Assembly: GCA_039028695.1 (NCBI GenBank)
Contig: JBCCHN010000002.1
Span: forward strand, 1 to 64,000
Length of the DNA stretch: 64,000 nucleotides
Source: JANQKX01 sp039028695
GTDB taxonomy: Bacteria > Pseudomonadota > Alphaproteobacteria > Kiloniellales > Kiloniellaceae
Direction of reading: 5' to 3'
Shown here: one piece after another, positions 51,760 through 60,061 of the stretch
Layout: each line of letters begins with the position of its first letter
Numbering within the stretch: position 1 is the stretch's first letter
Notes under the pieces: model-generated
The model's database searches: none
What the model saw: the letters and a program-made list of their open reading frames with translations, nothing else
What the model was told of the DNA's origin: nothing
Made by a program: the position numbers and the translations under genes

Positions 51760-52133
51760 GGCGGGAAATTCCTTAATGTTTCAGTAACGATTTTTTGAAA
51801 TTGAGTGATCGGAAATGTAACTTATTTTTAGATTATAATATAAAGTTGAGCTAATGATAAGAAAAATTTCCCACAAGGTTAATATGGCGGTGGTTTGGCG
51901 CGGAGCGTGCGGGTTCCGGCGGGCAGATAGGATTCGGTAGCTCCGTGCTCCGATCCGGCCCATGCCGCTTTTCACCGAAAGGTGGAGTTGTTAACGTGTT
52001 TGGGCAGCTTTCAGCTTGCCGACGGCTCGGCATGGTAAATTTGTTGCGTCGGATGAACAAAAATAAGACTTTTGTCAGAATGGCTGGAGATGCCACTCTC
52101 GATTTCAGCCAAAGGCATTGGTTTTAAGAGAAA
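51760..52133. other. Region between haloperoxidase and tRNA-Arg
   Basis: A 374-base gap. The left 90 bases are AT-rich and hold a TATAAT box (51832-51837, minus strand) suitable for the leftward haloperoxidase gene. The right part must hold the tRNA promoter, which I could not single out. No gene is evident. Confidence 0.4.
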
Positions 52134-52210
52134 GCGCCCGTAGCTCAGCAGGATAGAGCACAGGATTCCTAATCCTGGGGTCGCAGGTTCGAATCCTGCC
52201 GGGCGCGCCA
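52134..52210 (+). tRNA. tRNA-Arg (anticodon CCT)
   Basis: 77-base tRNA. The acceptor stem pairs GCGCCCG (52134-52140) with CGGGCGC (52200-52206), followed by discriminator G and an encoded CCA. The anticodon stem CAGGA/TCCTG encloses loop TTCCTAA, giving anticodon CCT. The T arm is GCAGG-TTCGAAT-CCTGC. It is followed directly by three tandem 66-bp repeats that each begin with the last 10 bases of the tRNA. Confidence 0.97.
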
Positions 52211-52412
52211 TTTCTCCGGAAATGGCGGCCCTATCATCTAAAGCATCGTTCGAACTCAATTCGAACGGGCGCGCCATTTCTCCGGATATGGCGGCCCTAT
52301 CATCTAAAGCATCGTTCGAACTCAATTCGAACGGGCGCGCCATTTCTTCAGATATGGTCGCCCAACCCATTAGAGTGACGTTCGAACTTTGTTCGAGCGG
52401 GCGCGCCATTTT
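52201..52412 (+). repeat. Tandem 66-bp repeats carrying the tRNA-Arg 3' end
   Basis: Three units of exactly 66 bp at 52201-52266, 52267-52332 and 52333-52398, plus a 14-base partial unit to 52412. Each starts with GGGCGCGCCATTT (the last 10 bases of tRNA-Arg plus TTT). Units 1 and 2 differ at one base; unit 3 is clearly diverged but has the same length. Near its end each unit has a hairpin CGTTCGAA-loop-TTCGAACG resembling a T arm; in unit 3 loop and stem changed together and pairing is kept (with one G-T). The layout recalls the rtT repeats behind E. coli tyrT, although those units are longer (178 bp). Confidence 0.85.
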
Positions 52413-52476
52413 GCCTTGGTTAATTGGTTCGGATAGATTGGCGCGAATGGAAGCTTCACCGGTACAGACGTAAGAA

Positions 52477-53727
52477 ATGAACTTCGTGCATAGCCAAATA
52501 GTCATGGACCTGCAGGAGCGGCTGGAAGCCTTTATGGCAGCGCATGTCTATCCCGCCGAGGCGGCTTTTCGGACGCACATGGTGACGACCGGCAATAAGT
52601 GGGTGACGCCGCCCTTGCTAGAGGATTTGAAGGCCAAGGCGCGCGCAGCGGGCTTGTGGAATCTCTTTTTGGATGACCAGACCCTGGACCCTGCGCTGGG
52701 GGGCGTGGGCCTGAGTAATCTGGATTATGCCCCCTTGGCGGAGGTCATGGGGCGGGTCTGGTGGGCGCCAGAGGTCTTTAATTGCAACGCGCCCGACACG
52801 GGCAATATGGAAACGCTCCTGCGGTATGGGACCGAGGTGCAAAAGGAGCGTTGGCTAATCCCCTTGCTGGAGGGGCGCATTCGCTCCGCCTTTGCCATGA
52901 CCGAACCGGACGTGGCATCCTCGGACGCTACCAACATTCGTTGTTCCATTACCCGGGATGGCGATGATTACCTGATCCAGGGGCGCAAGTGGTACACGAC
53001 GGGCGCCATGCGCGAGAGCTGTGAGATCCTGATCGTGATGGGCAAAAGCGATCCGGACCATCCCGAGCGCCATAAGCAACAATCCATGATCTTGGTGCCC
53101 AAAGCCACGCCAGGTGTCACGCTGGTGCGCCATCTGACCACCTTTGGCTATGACGATGCGCCCTTTGGCGAGGCGGAGATCCTGTTCGAGAATGTGCGGG
53201 TGCCGGCGGAAAACTTGTTATGGGGCGAGGGAAGGGGATTCGAGATCGCACAGGGACGGCTGGGGCCGGGGCGTATCCATCACTGTATGCGTCTGGTCGG
53301 CGCCGCTCAACGCGCGCTGGAGCTGACCATGGCGCGGGTCGAGGAACGGCGTACCTTCGGCCGGAAGCTGAGCGAACATCAGTCGGTGCGCGAGGATATC
53401 GCTCTCTCGTGGTGCGAGATCGAGCAGTCCCGTTTGTTGACCTTAAAGGCCGCGGACAAGATTGATCGGGAGGGCGCCAAGGCGGCACGGGACCTGATCG
53501 CCGCCATTAAGATCGTCGCGCCCTCTATGGCTCAGCGGGTCATCGACCGGGCCATGCAGATCCATGGTGGCCAGGGCCTGACCGCCGATCTGCCCTTGGC
53601 TGAGCTCTTCAATTATGCCCGCCAGATCCGCCTGGCCGACGGGCCCGACCAGGTCCATATGATGGCGCTTGGCCGACAATTGGTGCGGGACCACTGGCGG
53701 CGCTTGGATAACGACCGGGATGTCTGA
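52477..53727 (+). CDS. Acyl-CoA dehydrogenase
   Basis: 416-residue flavoenzyme for the first beta-oxidation step, with the ACAD signature AFAMTEPDVASSDATNIRC near 138-156, RKWYTTGAM near 170 and the C-terminal QIHGGQGLTADLPLAELFNYARQIRLADGPDQVHMMALGR (in parts) near 365-405. The general type resembles the ACAD10/11-like long-chain enzymes. The stop codon overlaps the start of the following kinase-like gene (ATG at 53720, stop at 53725-53727), so the two are coupled. In eukaryotic ACAD10 and ACAD11 the same two domains are fused, supporting a common pathway. Confidence 0.93.
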   Translation: MNFVHSQIVMDLQERLEAFMAAHVYPAEAAFRTHMVTTGNKWVTPPLLEDLKAKARAAGLWNLFLDDQTLDPALGGVGLSNLDYAPLAEVMGRVWWAPEVFNCNAPDTGNMETLLRYGTEVQKERWLIPLLEGRIRSAFAMTEPDVASSDATNIRCSITRDGDDYLIQGRKWYTTGAMRESCEILIVMGKSDPDHPERHKQQSMILVPKATPGVTLVRHLTTFGYDDAPFGEAEILFENVRVPAENLLWGEGRGFEIAQGRLGPGRIHHCMRLVGAAQRALELTMARVEERRTFGRKLSEHQSVREDIALSWCEIEQSRLLTLKAADKIDREGAKAARDLIAAIKIVAPSMAQRVIDRAMQIHGGQGLTADLPLAELFNYARQIRLADGPDQVHMMALGRQLVRDHWRRLDNDRDV

Positions 53728-54763
53728 GAGTATTGCGGGTCTGGAAGCGCGCATCGGGGCCATAGGGCCTTATCTGGAAAAGGCGGTGTCGGGATTCGAG
53801 GGACTGGAACGGGTTGAAAAATTCGCCGACGGCCAATCCAATCCAACCTTTAAGCTTGGCGCGGTCAGCGGTGACTATGTCCTGCGTTGCAAGCCGCCTG
53901 GTGCGCTGCTGAAATCCGCTCATGCAGTGGATCGGGAATTCAGGGTTTTACAAGCCCTAGCCGGGTCCGCTGTGCCCGTGCCTTCCGTCTACCATCTCTG
54001 CCAAGATGAGGCCGTCATCGGCAGTATTTTTTACGTGATGGACTTCGTGCAAGGGCGGACTTTTTGGGATCCCCGCCTGCCCGAGTTGAGCCCGTCCGAT
54101 CGCGCTGATGTCTACGACGAGATGAACCGGGTGTTGGCCGCGATCCATGGCCTGGACTTGGCGGCGGTCGGCTTGTCGGACTATGGCCGACCGGGCAACT
54201 ACTTTGCGCGCCAATACGACCGGTGGACGAGGCAATACCGGGCCTCGGCAACGGAACCCGTTCCGGTTATGGAAGACGTCATCGCTTGGCTCGCGGCCAA
54301 CATGGTGTCCGACGACGGGCGCATTGCCCTGGTCCATGGGGATTACAGGCTGGATAACATTATGTTCGCGTCCCAAGGCCCGAACGCCCTGGCGGTGATG
54401 GATTGGGAGCTCTCCACCCTGGGCCATCCCTTCGCCGACCTGGGCTATCAGTGCGCGCTTTGGCACATGCCACCGGGCGGCTTCCTGAGCGGCTTTGGGG
54501 ATCAGGACCGCACGGAACTGGGAATTCCCAGCGAAGAGGACTATGTGGCACGCTACTGCCAGCGCCTAGGGCTGGACGCACCGCGTAACTGGTCTTTTTA
54601 TTTGGTCTTCGGGCTCTTTCGCCTGGCGGCGATTGCCCAAGGGGTCAAAAAACGGGCACTGGACGGCAATGCATCCAGTGCCCGCGCTCTGGAGGTGGGT
54701 GCCTTGGTGGCGCCTCTGGCGGAAAAGGCCTGCGGCTTGGCACATCGTAAGATCGGCAATTGA
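53720..54763 (+). CDS. Aminoglycoside-phosphotransferase-fold kinase (ACAD10/11-type)
   Basis: 347 residues from the ATG at 53720, which overlaps the end of the acyl-CoA dehydrogenase gene; the open frame begins earlier but this start gives coupling. Kinase motifs: FADGQSNPTFKL near 38, the catalytic loop LVHGDYRLDNIMF near 205-217 and the metal-binding VMDWELSTLGHPFADLGY near 227-244. Proteins of this type beside acyl-CoA dehydrogenases phosphorylate 4-hydroxyacyl-CoA, allowing degradation of 4-hydroxy fatty acids; this role is inferred from the eukaryotic fusion. Not an antibiotic resistance enzyme by context. Confidence 0.9.
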   Translation: MSESIAGLEARIGAIGPYLEKAVSGFEGLERVEKFADGQSNPTFKLGAVSGDYVLRCKPPGALLKSAHAVDREFRVLQALAGSAVPVPSVYHLCQDEAVIGSIFYVMDFVQGRTFWDPRLPELSPSDRADVYDEMNRVLAAIHGLDLAAVGLSDYGRPGNYFARQYDRWTRQYRASATEPVPVMEDVIAWLAANMVSDDGRIALVHGDYRLDNIMFASQGPNALAVMDWELSTLGHPFADLGYQCALWHMPPGGFLSGFGDQDRTELGIPSEEDYVARYCQRLGLDAPRNWSFYLVFGLFRLAAIAQGVKKRALDGNASSARALEVGALVAPLAEKACGLAHRKIGN

Positions 54764-54777
54764 GGCGATGATCGCGG

Positions 54778-55125
54778 TCAACCGGCCTTAGCCGCGATGA
54801 TCATCACTTCCACCACAAACTTAGGCGCCGCCAGTTTGGCTTCGCCGCAGGCCCGCGCGGGCGGGTTAGCCGGATCGATCCAGGCGTCCCAAACCTCGTT
54901 CATGGCGGCGAAGTCGTCCATGGTCGCGAGCCAAATGGTGGCGGAGAGGATATGGGATTTATCACTGCCTGCCAGTGCCAAAAGGCGATCCACGCTGGCC
55001 AGGATATCGCGAGTTTGCGCCGCAACGCCATCGCCTGTGCCCACCTGACCGGCCAGATAGATCGTGTCGCCATGCACAACGGCCTGGCTCATGCGGGTCC
55101 CGGATTCAAATCGTTGAATGGTCAT
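54778..55125 (-). CDS. RidA family protein
   Basis: 115-residue protein of the YjgF/RidA family (DTIYLAGQVG, TRDILASVDRLLALAGSDKSHILSATIWLATMDDFAAMNEVWDAWI in parts, and ARACGEAKLAAPKFVVEVMII). The conserved Arg that acts in imine deamination is in the ARACGEA stretch. It probably clears reactive enamine or imine intermediates. It lies close behind the broken agmatinase gene on the same strand; a shared transcript is possible. Confidence 0.9.
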   Translation of the reverse strand: MTIQRFESGTRMSQAVVHGDTIYLAGQVGTGDGVAAQTRDILASVDRLLALAGSDKSHILSATIWLATMDDFAAMNEVWDAWIDPANPPARACGEAKLAAPKFVVEVMIIAAKAG

Positions 55126-55150
55126 CTTGGTCCTTTTCTGTGAGTGAGGG

Positions 55151-55937
55151 TTATGGCTTTTCCAAGGGTGTTAGGTCATCGCAGGCCAGGCATAGAATTT
55201 TAAAGAGCATCTGGGCGCCTACCTGAAGGGTTTTGGTGGTACCGTCATATTGAGGCGCCACCTCAACCACATCTCCGCCGCTAAAGTCCAGGCCTTTCAG
55301 CCCGTAGAAGAGCAATTGGGCTTCCCGCGGCGTTAGGCCACCCACCTCGGGCGTCCCCGTGCCGGGGGTGAAAGCCGGATCAATGCCGTCCACGTCGAGG
55401 GAAAGGTAGACCGGGCCATCGCCCGCCACCTCGCGCGGTGTCACAGTGGGCGTCGATATGGATCATGCCGACCGGCCGTTCCCGGCCAAGCGCCTTCATG
55501 ATGGGGTTGGTCTCCGAGTGATCGCCGCCGGCACTGATTGGCTTTACGCCGGCATCGACCACTTGATGATAAAAGGTCTCGATATCTTCGATGGACTTGT
55601 CCAGGCTGTCCCGGCTGCGAAAGGGAACGTCCCCCACATCCGCCACCCGGTACTGAAAGATCGGTGCCACATCATGGACGTGATGATAGAGACTGATGCG
55701 TTCCATGGGCACGCCGATCAGGGCCACATTCAGATCCAATAGGTTCGGGGCGCTGGCCTTGGGCGCCCGATAGGGGGCGTCCAACAAAGTGGGGATGCCC
55801 GCATAGGGCTTGGTGCGCACCCCGTCTTCGGAGATAACGTTTCTGGCGACACGGGCGAACGTGGGGTCGAAGATCTCGTTGCCTTGTTCGGTCAAATATT
55901 TTTGTCTCAAGCGTTCAAGCTTTTCCGACGACGCCAT
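55151..55937 (-). pseudogene. Agmatinase-family gene broken by internal deletion and frameshift
   Basis: Two overlapping frames on the minus strand belong to one gene. The first (55937 to about 55430) reads as a normal N-terminus through ISAGGDHSETNP and IHIDAHCDT near residue 160, and then leaves the family. The second (55444 to 55151) picks up at REVAGDGPVYLSLDVDGIDPAFTPGTGTPE and continues to a normal C-terminus. Between them a stretch of roughly 65-70 residues expected in the family is missing, and the frame is shifted. The result would not be a functional ureohydrolase. An intact agmatinase gene lies at 38.0-39.0 kb. Confidence 0.8.
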
Positions 55938-56053
55938 TGCCCGCTCGATCTCTTAAAGTCATGAAGTGTATTGCAGCTTGGCCGAGTTGGCGTGGTCACG
56001 CAAGTAGGCCCGGCTGCCTTGCGCGGATTGGATCGTTGGCCGAGGATAAAGCT

Positions 56054-56728
56054 ATGAGAAGTTTTGACGAAATTTTTGCCATTGCCGCCGAACGAAAGGG
56101 CGGTGCCGCTGCCCTGGAAAAGCTATTGGGAAAGCGCAACCCGCCGAACGAGATTGCCGACCAGCCGACCGACCGTTGGCTATCTCAAATGACTAAATGC
56201 ATTTTTCAAGCCGGCTTTAACTGGCAGGTGGTGGAGAACAAATGGCCAGGCTTCGAGGCTGCCTTTTTCGGCTTCGATCCGGGCCGTTGTGCCATGTTGC
56301 ATGATGAGGAGATTGAGCGCCTGGCCAAGGACAGTCGCATCATCCGCAACCCAGCGAAAATAAAAACGGTGCCGGACAACGCCCAATTTCTCCTAGACTT
56401 GGGACGAGAGCACAAAAGCGCCGCCGAGGCTTTCGCCAAATGGCCGCCGGAAGAATACATCGATCTCTTGGAGCTTATCAAAAAACGGGGTGCGCGCCTG
56501 GGCGGCAATACGGGCCAGCGCTTTTTGCGCATGATGGGCGTGGAGTCCTATATTTTCTCGCCGGATGTCGTGGCCCGTTTAATCGCCGAGGGGGTGGTGG
56601 ACAAAACGCCCAGCTCGAAACGGGATCTGCGTGCCACGCAAGAGGCCTTCAACCGCTGGCGGGCTGAAAGCGGCCGCGGCTTGACCCAGATCAGCCGTGT
56701 CCTAGCCTATAGCGTTGGGAGCCATTAG
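56054..56728 (+). CDS. DNA-3-methyladenine glycosylase I family protein
   Basis: 224 residues from the ATG at 56054 (GAGGATAAAG upstream); the frame extends 117 bases further without family character. Helical protein with the Tag-like stretches TDRWLSQMTKCIFQAGFNWQVVENKWPGFEAAF (in parts) near 36-68 and RLGGNTGQRFLRMMGVESYIFSPDVVA near 150-175. The family excises 3-methyladenine; the cysteine and histidine zinc ligands typical of E. coli Tag are not obvious, which is common in this subfamily, so specificity is uncertain. Stands alone on its strand next to the broken agmatinase gene. Confidence 0.75.
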   Translation: MRSFDEIFAIAAERKGGAAALEKLLGKRNPPNEIADQPTDRWLSQMTKCIFQAGFNWQVVENKWPGFEAAFFGFDPGRCAMLHDEEIERLAKDSRIIRNPAKIKTVPDNAQFLLDLGREHKSAAEAFAKWPPEEYIDLLELIKKRGARLGGNTGQRFLRMMGVESYIFSPDVVARLIAEGVVDKTPSSKRDLRATQEAFNRWRAESGRGLTQISRVLAYSVGSH

Positions 56729-56796
56729 GCCGGTGTATAGCCCTCGAGGCTATTGGACCCTTTTGCGGTGATCGCGCTCTTTTAGCGGGCGGCGGA

Positions 56797-57540
56797 CTAG
56801 GCGTCGGTGATTGTGTGCACCAGGCCGCGGGCGCCTCGCCATCTGGTCGGGGTCTCGAAAATGGGGACCGCGCTGATTTGTAAGGTCATCGCTTGCCTTT
56901 GATGATTGAAGCAGCGAAAGCTTTGGTAGGAGATCGCGTCCCGAGAGGAAAAGGGATTTACGGGAACACTTTCCAAATCGCACAAAAGTTCGTCGCTGAC
57001 TTGGCCAAGCAAGTCGGTACTGTCAAACCCAAGCACCCTATTCTGGGAGAAAAAGGTAAAACTGCCCTGGGCATCGGTTTCCCACGCGAAATCGCCGGCT
57101 AGGGAGAGGATGTCCTCGAAACGCCGCCGGGCATCGATCCAGGATGCGCGCAGCGAGCGCTCCAGCGTAACGTCGCGCCCTAAAAGAAGGGCCGCCGCCC
57201 CCTCCGCCCAGGGCAGCACCGCCATGTCATAGGCCCGCTGCACATCCATGTCGCCGCTGCGGTGGGACAGCAGGAGCGGATTGATGTGGGCGGCGCGCCC
57301 GTGCAGGGCCGACCGGATGGCCTGGCGTAGGTCTGGGTGCGGCGCACTTCTGAGCGTTTGGCACACCGGTTCGGCGTCTTTGTTGTTGCCCAACACAATG
57401 GCGCCGGGGCCGGCGATAATGACCACGCCGGGAAAAGACTCAAAGGACCCGCCGGGCGAAAAGAGGCTGGGAATGCTATCCTCAATGATCGCTTTATCGA
57501 TCAGCGCGCGGGCATTTTTTTGATCAGCGGGTGAGGGCAT
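56797..57540 (-). CDS. PAS-domain protein without output domain
   Basis: 247-residue protein. The N-terminal half (about 20-130) has a pattern FPGVVIIAGPGAIVLGNN like a degenerate sensor domain; the C-terminal half (about 135-245) is a PAS domain (ARRRFEDILSLAGDFAWETDAQGSFTFFSQ, VPIFETPTRWRGARGLVHTITDA, in parts). In relatives a PAS region like this is followed by a kinase or GGDEF domain; here the frame stops at 56797, and a short piece of plausible continuation (RRLVRRPLKERDHRK) lies in another frame, suggesting an older truncation. Role not assigned. Confidence 0.6.
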   Translation of the reverse strand: MPSPADQKNARALIDKAIIEDSIPSLFSPGGSFESFPGVVIIAGPGAIVLGNNKDAEPVCQTLRSAPHPDLRQAIRSALHGRAAHINPLLLSHRSGDMDVQRAYDMAVLPWAEGAAALLLGRDVTLERSLRASWIDARRRFEDILSLAGDFAWETDAQGSFTFFSQNRVLGFDSTDLLGQVSDELLCDLESVPVNPFSSRDAISYQSFRCFNHQRQAMTLQISAVPIFETPTRWRGARGLVHTITDA

Positions 57541-57795
57541 TAGGTAAAGTAAACCAGGCTCAATTTGGTGGAGGAACAGATTGCCCGAGTCCCTGTTAAA
57601 ATGGACTTAAATGAAACAAGACATTGATGGCTTTGCATTTTGAATTATTTGGTGACTTGTGCAGCAAAAAGGGCGCTTTTATTGACCTGCGGGGCGGCGC
57701 TCAAGCGTTGACAGGCCCGCTAGGCTCTTGTACCCCCTGCGCCCTAGAGGCGATAAAATTAATTCCATGGTAAAAAAAACATGAAGGGGGCAGCT

Positions 57796-58641
57796 ATGAG
57801 CACGTCGGATTTGCAGGCGATCATTGACCAGGCCTGGGAAGAGCGCGAGCAGGTATCGCCAGCCACACAAGGGCCTGTCCGAGAGGCGGTCGAGGCGGCC
57901 CTGACCCAATTGGATGAGGGCAGGAGCCGGGTCGCTGAAAAAGCCGATGACGGCTGGCAGGTCAATCAGTGGCTCAAAAAAGCCGTGCTGTTGTCCTTTC
58001 GCTTAAACGACATGGAACCCATAGCGGGTGGTCCGGGCGCGGATACCAATTGGTGGGATAAGGTCCCCTCCAAGTTCGAGGGATGGGGCGCCAATCGCTT
58101 CCAGGCGGCCGGCTTTCGGGCTGTTCCCAACTGTATCGTCCGCCGTTCCGCTTACATTGCACCAGGCGTGGTCTTGATGCCCTCTTTCGTCAACCTGGGC
58201 GCCTATGTGGATAGCGGCACCATGGTTGATACCTGGGCCACGGTCGGATCCTGTGCCCAGATCGGCAAGAACTGCCACATTTCGGGCGGTGCGGGCATCG
58301 GCGGGGTCTTGGAACCCCTGCAGGCCGGCCCGGTGATCATTGAGGATAACTGCTTCATCGGCGCTCGGGCCGAAGTCGCCGAAGGGGTGCTGGTGGGAGA
58401 GGGCTCGGTTCTCTCCATGGGCGTCTATATCGGTGCCTCCACCAAGATTATAGATCGGGCCTCGGGCGAGGTTCATATGGGCCAGGTGCCGCCCTATTCC
58501 GTGGTTGTCTCGGGCACCCTGCCGGGCAAGGATCTGCCAAATGGCAGCCCGGGGCCGGGCCTTTATTGCGCTGTCATCGTCAAGCGAGTGGATGAGCGGA
58601 CACGCTCCAAAACCTCGATCAACGAGCTGTTGCGGGACTGA
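57796..58641 (+). CDS. dapD: Tetrahydrodipicolinate N-succinyltransferase
   Basis: 281 residues from the ATG at 57796 (GAAGGGGGCAG upstream); an in-frame start 15 bases earlier is possible. Uses succinyl-CoA to succinylate tetrahydrodipicolinate in the lysine/DAP pathway. Family stretches are FRAVPNCIVRRSAYIAPGVVLMPSFVNLGAYVDSGTMVDTWATVGSCAQIG (in parts) near 112-160, the left-handed beta-helix of hexapeptide repeats, and EDNCFIGARAEVAEGV near 180. Twelve bases separate it from dapE, which follows in the same operon. Confidence 0.97.
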   Translation: MSTSDLQAIIDQAWEEREQVSPATQGPVREAVEAALTQLDEGRSRVAEKADDGWQVNQWLKKAVLLSFRLNDMEPIAGGPGADTNWWDKVPSKFEGWGANRFQAAGFRAVPNCIVRRSAYIAPGVVLMPSFVNLGAYVDSGTMVDTWATVGSCAQIGKNCHISGGAGIGGVLEPLQAGPVIIEDNCFIGARAEVAEGVLVGEGSVLSMGVYIGASTKIIDRASGEVHMGQVPPYSVVVSGTLPGKDLPNGSPGPGLYCAVIVKRVDERTRSKTSINELLRD

Positions 58642-58653
58642 GGCGGTCAGGCC

Positions 58654-59817
58654 TTGTCGGAAGAATTCGATCCGGTTGACTTGACCCGCGCCCTGATCCG
58701 TTGTCCCAGTGTGACACCGGTGGAAGGCGGGGCATTGGACCTGCTGGAAGCACGCCTAAACAAGTTGGGCTTTTCCTGTCGACGCATGATCTTCGAAGAC
58801 GAAGGCTCGGCACCGGTAGATAATCTCTACGCCCGCTTGGGGACGAGCGGTCCCAATTTTTGTTATGCAGGCCACACGGATGTGGTGCCTCCGGGGGATC
58901 TGACCGCTTGGTCTGTGGACCCCTTCGAGGGGACGCTGCGGGACGATCGGGTGATCGGGCGAGGCGCAGTGGACATGAAGGGCTCGATCGCTGCCTTTGT
59001 GGCTGCCTGTCAGCAATATCTCGCAGACCAAAATGAGCCCCTGCCGGGTTCTATCAGCTTGCTGATCACCGGGGACGAAGAGGACGCGGCCATCAACGGC
59101 ACCCGCAAGGTGCTGGCCCGCCTAGCAGATGAGGGGGAAAGGCTGGACGTCTGCCTGGTGGGGGAGCCTACCAGCAACAGCAATCTCGCAGACATGATCA
59201 AGATCGGGCGGCGCGGCAGCTTGAATGGGGTTTTGCGGGTGCAGGGTACCCAAGGACATACGGCCTATCCCCAGCTGGCGGATAATGCCGCACACCATCT
59301 CGTGCGGATGTTGGGCACTTTGACGGCCGAGGAGCTGGATCAGGGAAATGACTATTTTCCGCCGTCCAACCTGCAGGTGACCTCCATCGATATCGGCAAT
59401 CCGGTCAGCAACGTGATCCCTGGTCAGGCGGAAGCCCGCTTTAACGTGCGCTTTAACAGTGAATACGATAGTCAGGGCATCGTTGACTGGGTTCGGGCCC
59501 GTCTGGATGGCGAGGGCGCGGCCTACGATTTGGATATTCGGGTGTCCGGCGAATCCTTTCTTTGCCCGCCTGGGCCGTGGAGCGATCTTTTGTCTGGGGC
59601 GGTAAAAGAGGTCACGGGGCAGGATCCAGAATTGGGCACCACTGGCGGTACCTCGGATGCCCGCTTCATCAAAGATTTCTGTTCCGTGGCCGAGTTAGGC
59701 TTGCTGAACGCCACGGCCCATAAAGTAGATGAGCAAGTGCCGGTGGAAGACTTGAGAGCGCTGACAAACATCTATCTGCGGATCTTGCAGGGTTATTTTT
59801 CATCGGCCGGACCATAA
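58654..59817 (+). CDS. dapE: Succinyl-diaminopimelate desuccinylase
   Basis: 387 residues from a TTG start at 58654, 12 bases after dapD. M20 zinc hydrolase. The first zinc ligand is in CYAGHTDVVPPGD near 70-82, the bridging Asp and second site in GRGAVDMKGSIAAFVAAC near 108-125, and the catalytic Glu pair in LLITGDEEDAAINGTRKVL near 131-149. The final DapE motif GTTGGTSDARFI near 329 is also present. It acts directly after DapD and DapC in the succinylase branch. A weak hairpin (59813-59831) overlaps its stop codon. Confidence 0.96.
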   Translation: MSEEFDPVDLTRALIRCPSVTPVEGGALDLLEARLNKLGFSCRRMIFEDEGSAPVDNLYARLGTSGPNFCYAGHTDVVPPGDLTAWSVDPFEGTLRDDRVIGRGAVDMKGSIAAFVAACQQYLADQNEPLPGSISLLITGDEEDAAINGTRKVLARLADEGERLDVCLVGEPTSNSNLADMIKIGRRGSLNGVLRVQGTQGHTAYPQLADNAAHHLVRMLGTLTAEELDQGNDYFPPSNLQVTSIDIGNPVSNVIPGQAEARFNVRFNSEYDSQGIVDWVRARLDGEGAAYDLDIRVSGESFLCPPGPWSDLLSGAVKEVTGQDPELGTTGGTSDARFIKDFCSVAELGLLNATAHKVDEQVPVEDLRALTNIYLRILQGYFSSAGP

Positions 59818-59873
59818 AATACCTTTTTATGTTGTGAATTAAAATATTTGCACAGTTTTTTGTGCGAATTAAC

Positions 59874-59902
59874 TTGACTTGGCAATATGAGGCCAATAGC
59901 CT
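59874..59902 (+). promoter_or_regulatory. Promoter upstream of the SAM-II-like RNA
   Basis: TTGACT at 59874-59879, a 17-base spacer and TAGCCT at 59897-59902. Initiation near 59909 would place the riboswitch core about 45 bases into the transcript. Confidence 0.5.
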
Positions 59903-59955
59903 TTTTGCGGTATAGGGGAGAGATCTCCACAACGGTTTAGTCCGCCTAAAGGACT

Positions 59956-60008
59956 CGCGGGATTTGATGAGGGCAGCTTGCGGCCGCGTAACCTCCGCTA
60001 AAGCGCCA
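59956..60008 (+). promoter_or_regulatory. SAM-II (SAM-alpha) riboswitch, likely
   Basis: The core matches the SAM-II pattern: P1 CGCGG (59956-59960) with CCGCG (59984-59988), the conserved GATTTG after the 5' P1 arm, CTTGC before the 3' arm, and GCTAAA at 59997-60002 followed by GCGCC for the pseudoknot. SAM-II elements control methionine and SAM genes in alphaproteobacteria. Binding of SAM would be expected to hide the downstream ribosome-binding site. It was identified by eye without a covariance model. Confidence 0.7.
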
Positions 60009-60027
60009 CGGGGTTTGACTCCCGTGG
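60006..60027 (+). promoter_or_regulatory. Leader hairpin after the riboswitch core
   Basis: CCACGGG at 60006-60012 pairs with CCCGTGG at 60021-60027 around an 8-base loop. No T-run follows. It lies between the riboswitch core and the very strong Shine-Dalgarno sequence GGAGGAGGT at 60049-60057, so it may be part of the switching structure. Confidence 0.55.
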
Positions 60028-60061
60028 GCCCATATTTTGGAAACCCATGGAGGAGGTACCC

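Noticed and set aside
52201..52412. CRISPR array
   Set aside because: Units are contiguous 66-bp repeats with no unique spacers and derive from the tRNA 3' end; no cas genes in the window.
52011..52505. Leftward frame encoding repeats and MARPAGFEPATPGLG
   Set aside because: This is the translated complement of tRNA-Arg and its repeats, a known false-gene pattern. The 66-bp unit length divisible by three keeps the frame open.
53720..54763. Aminoglycoside resistance gene
   Set aside because: The APH fold is shared with metabolic kinases; the overlap with an acyl-CoA dehydrogenase points to fatty-acid metabolism.
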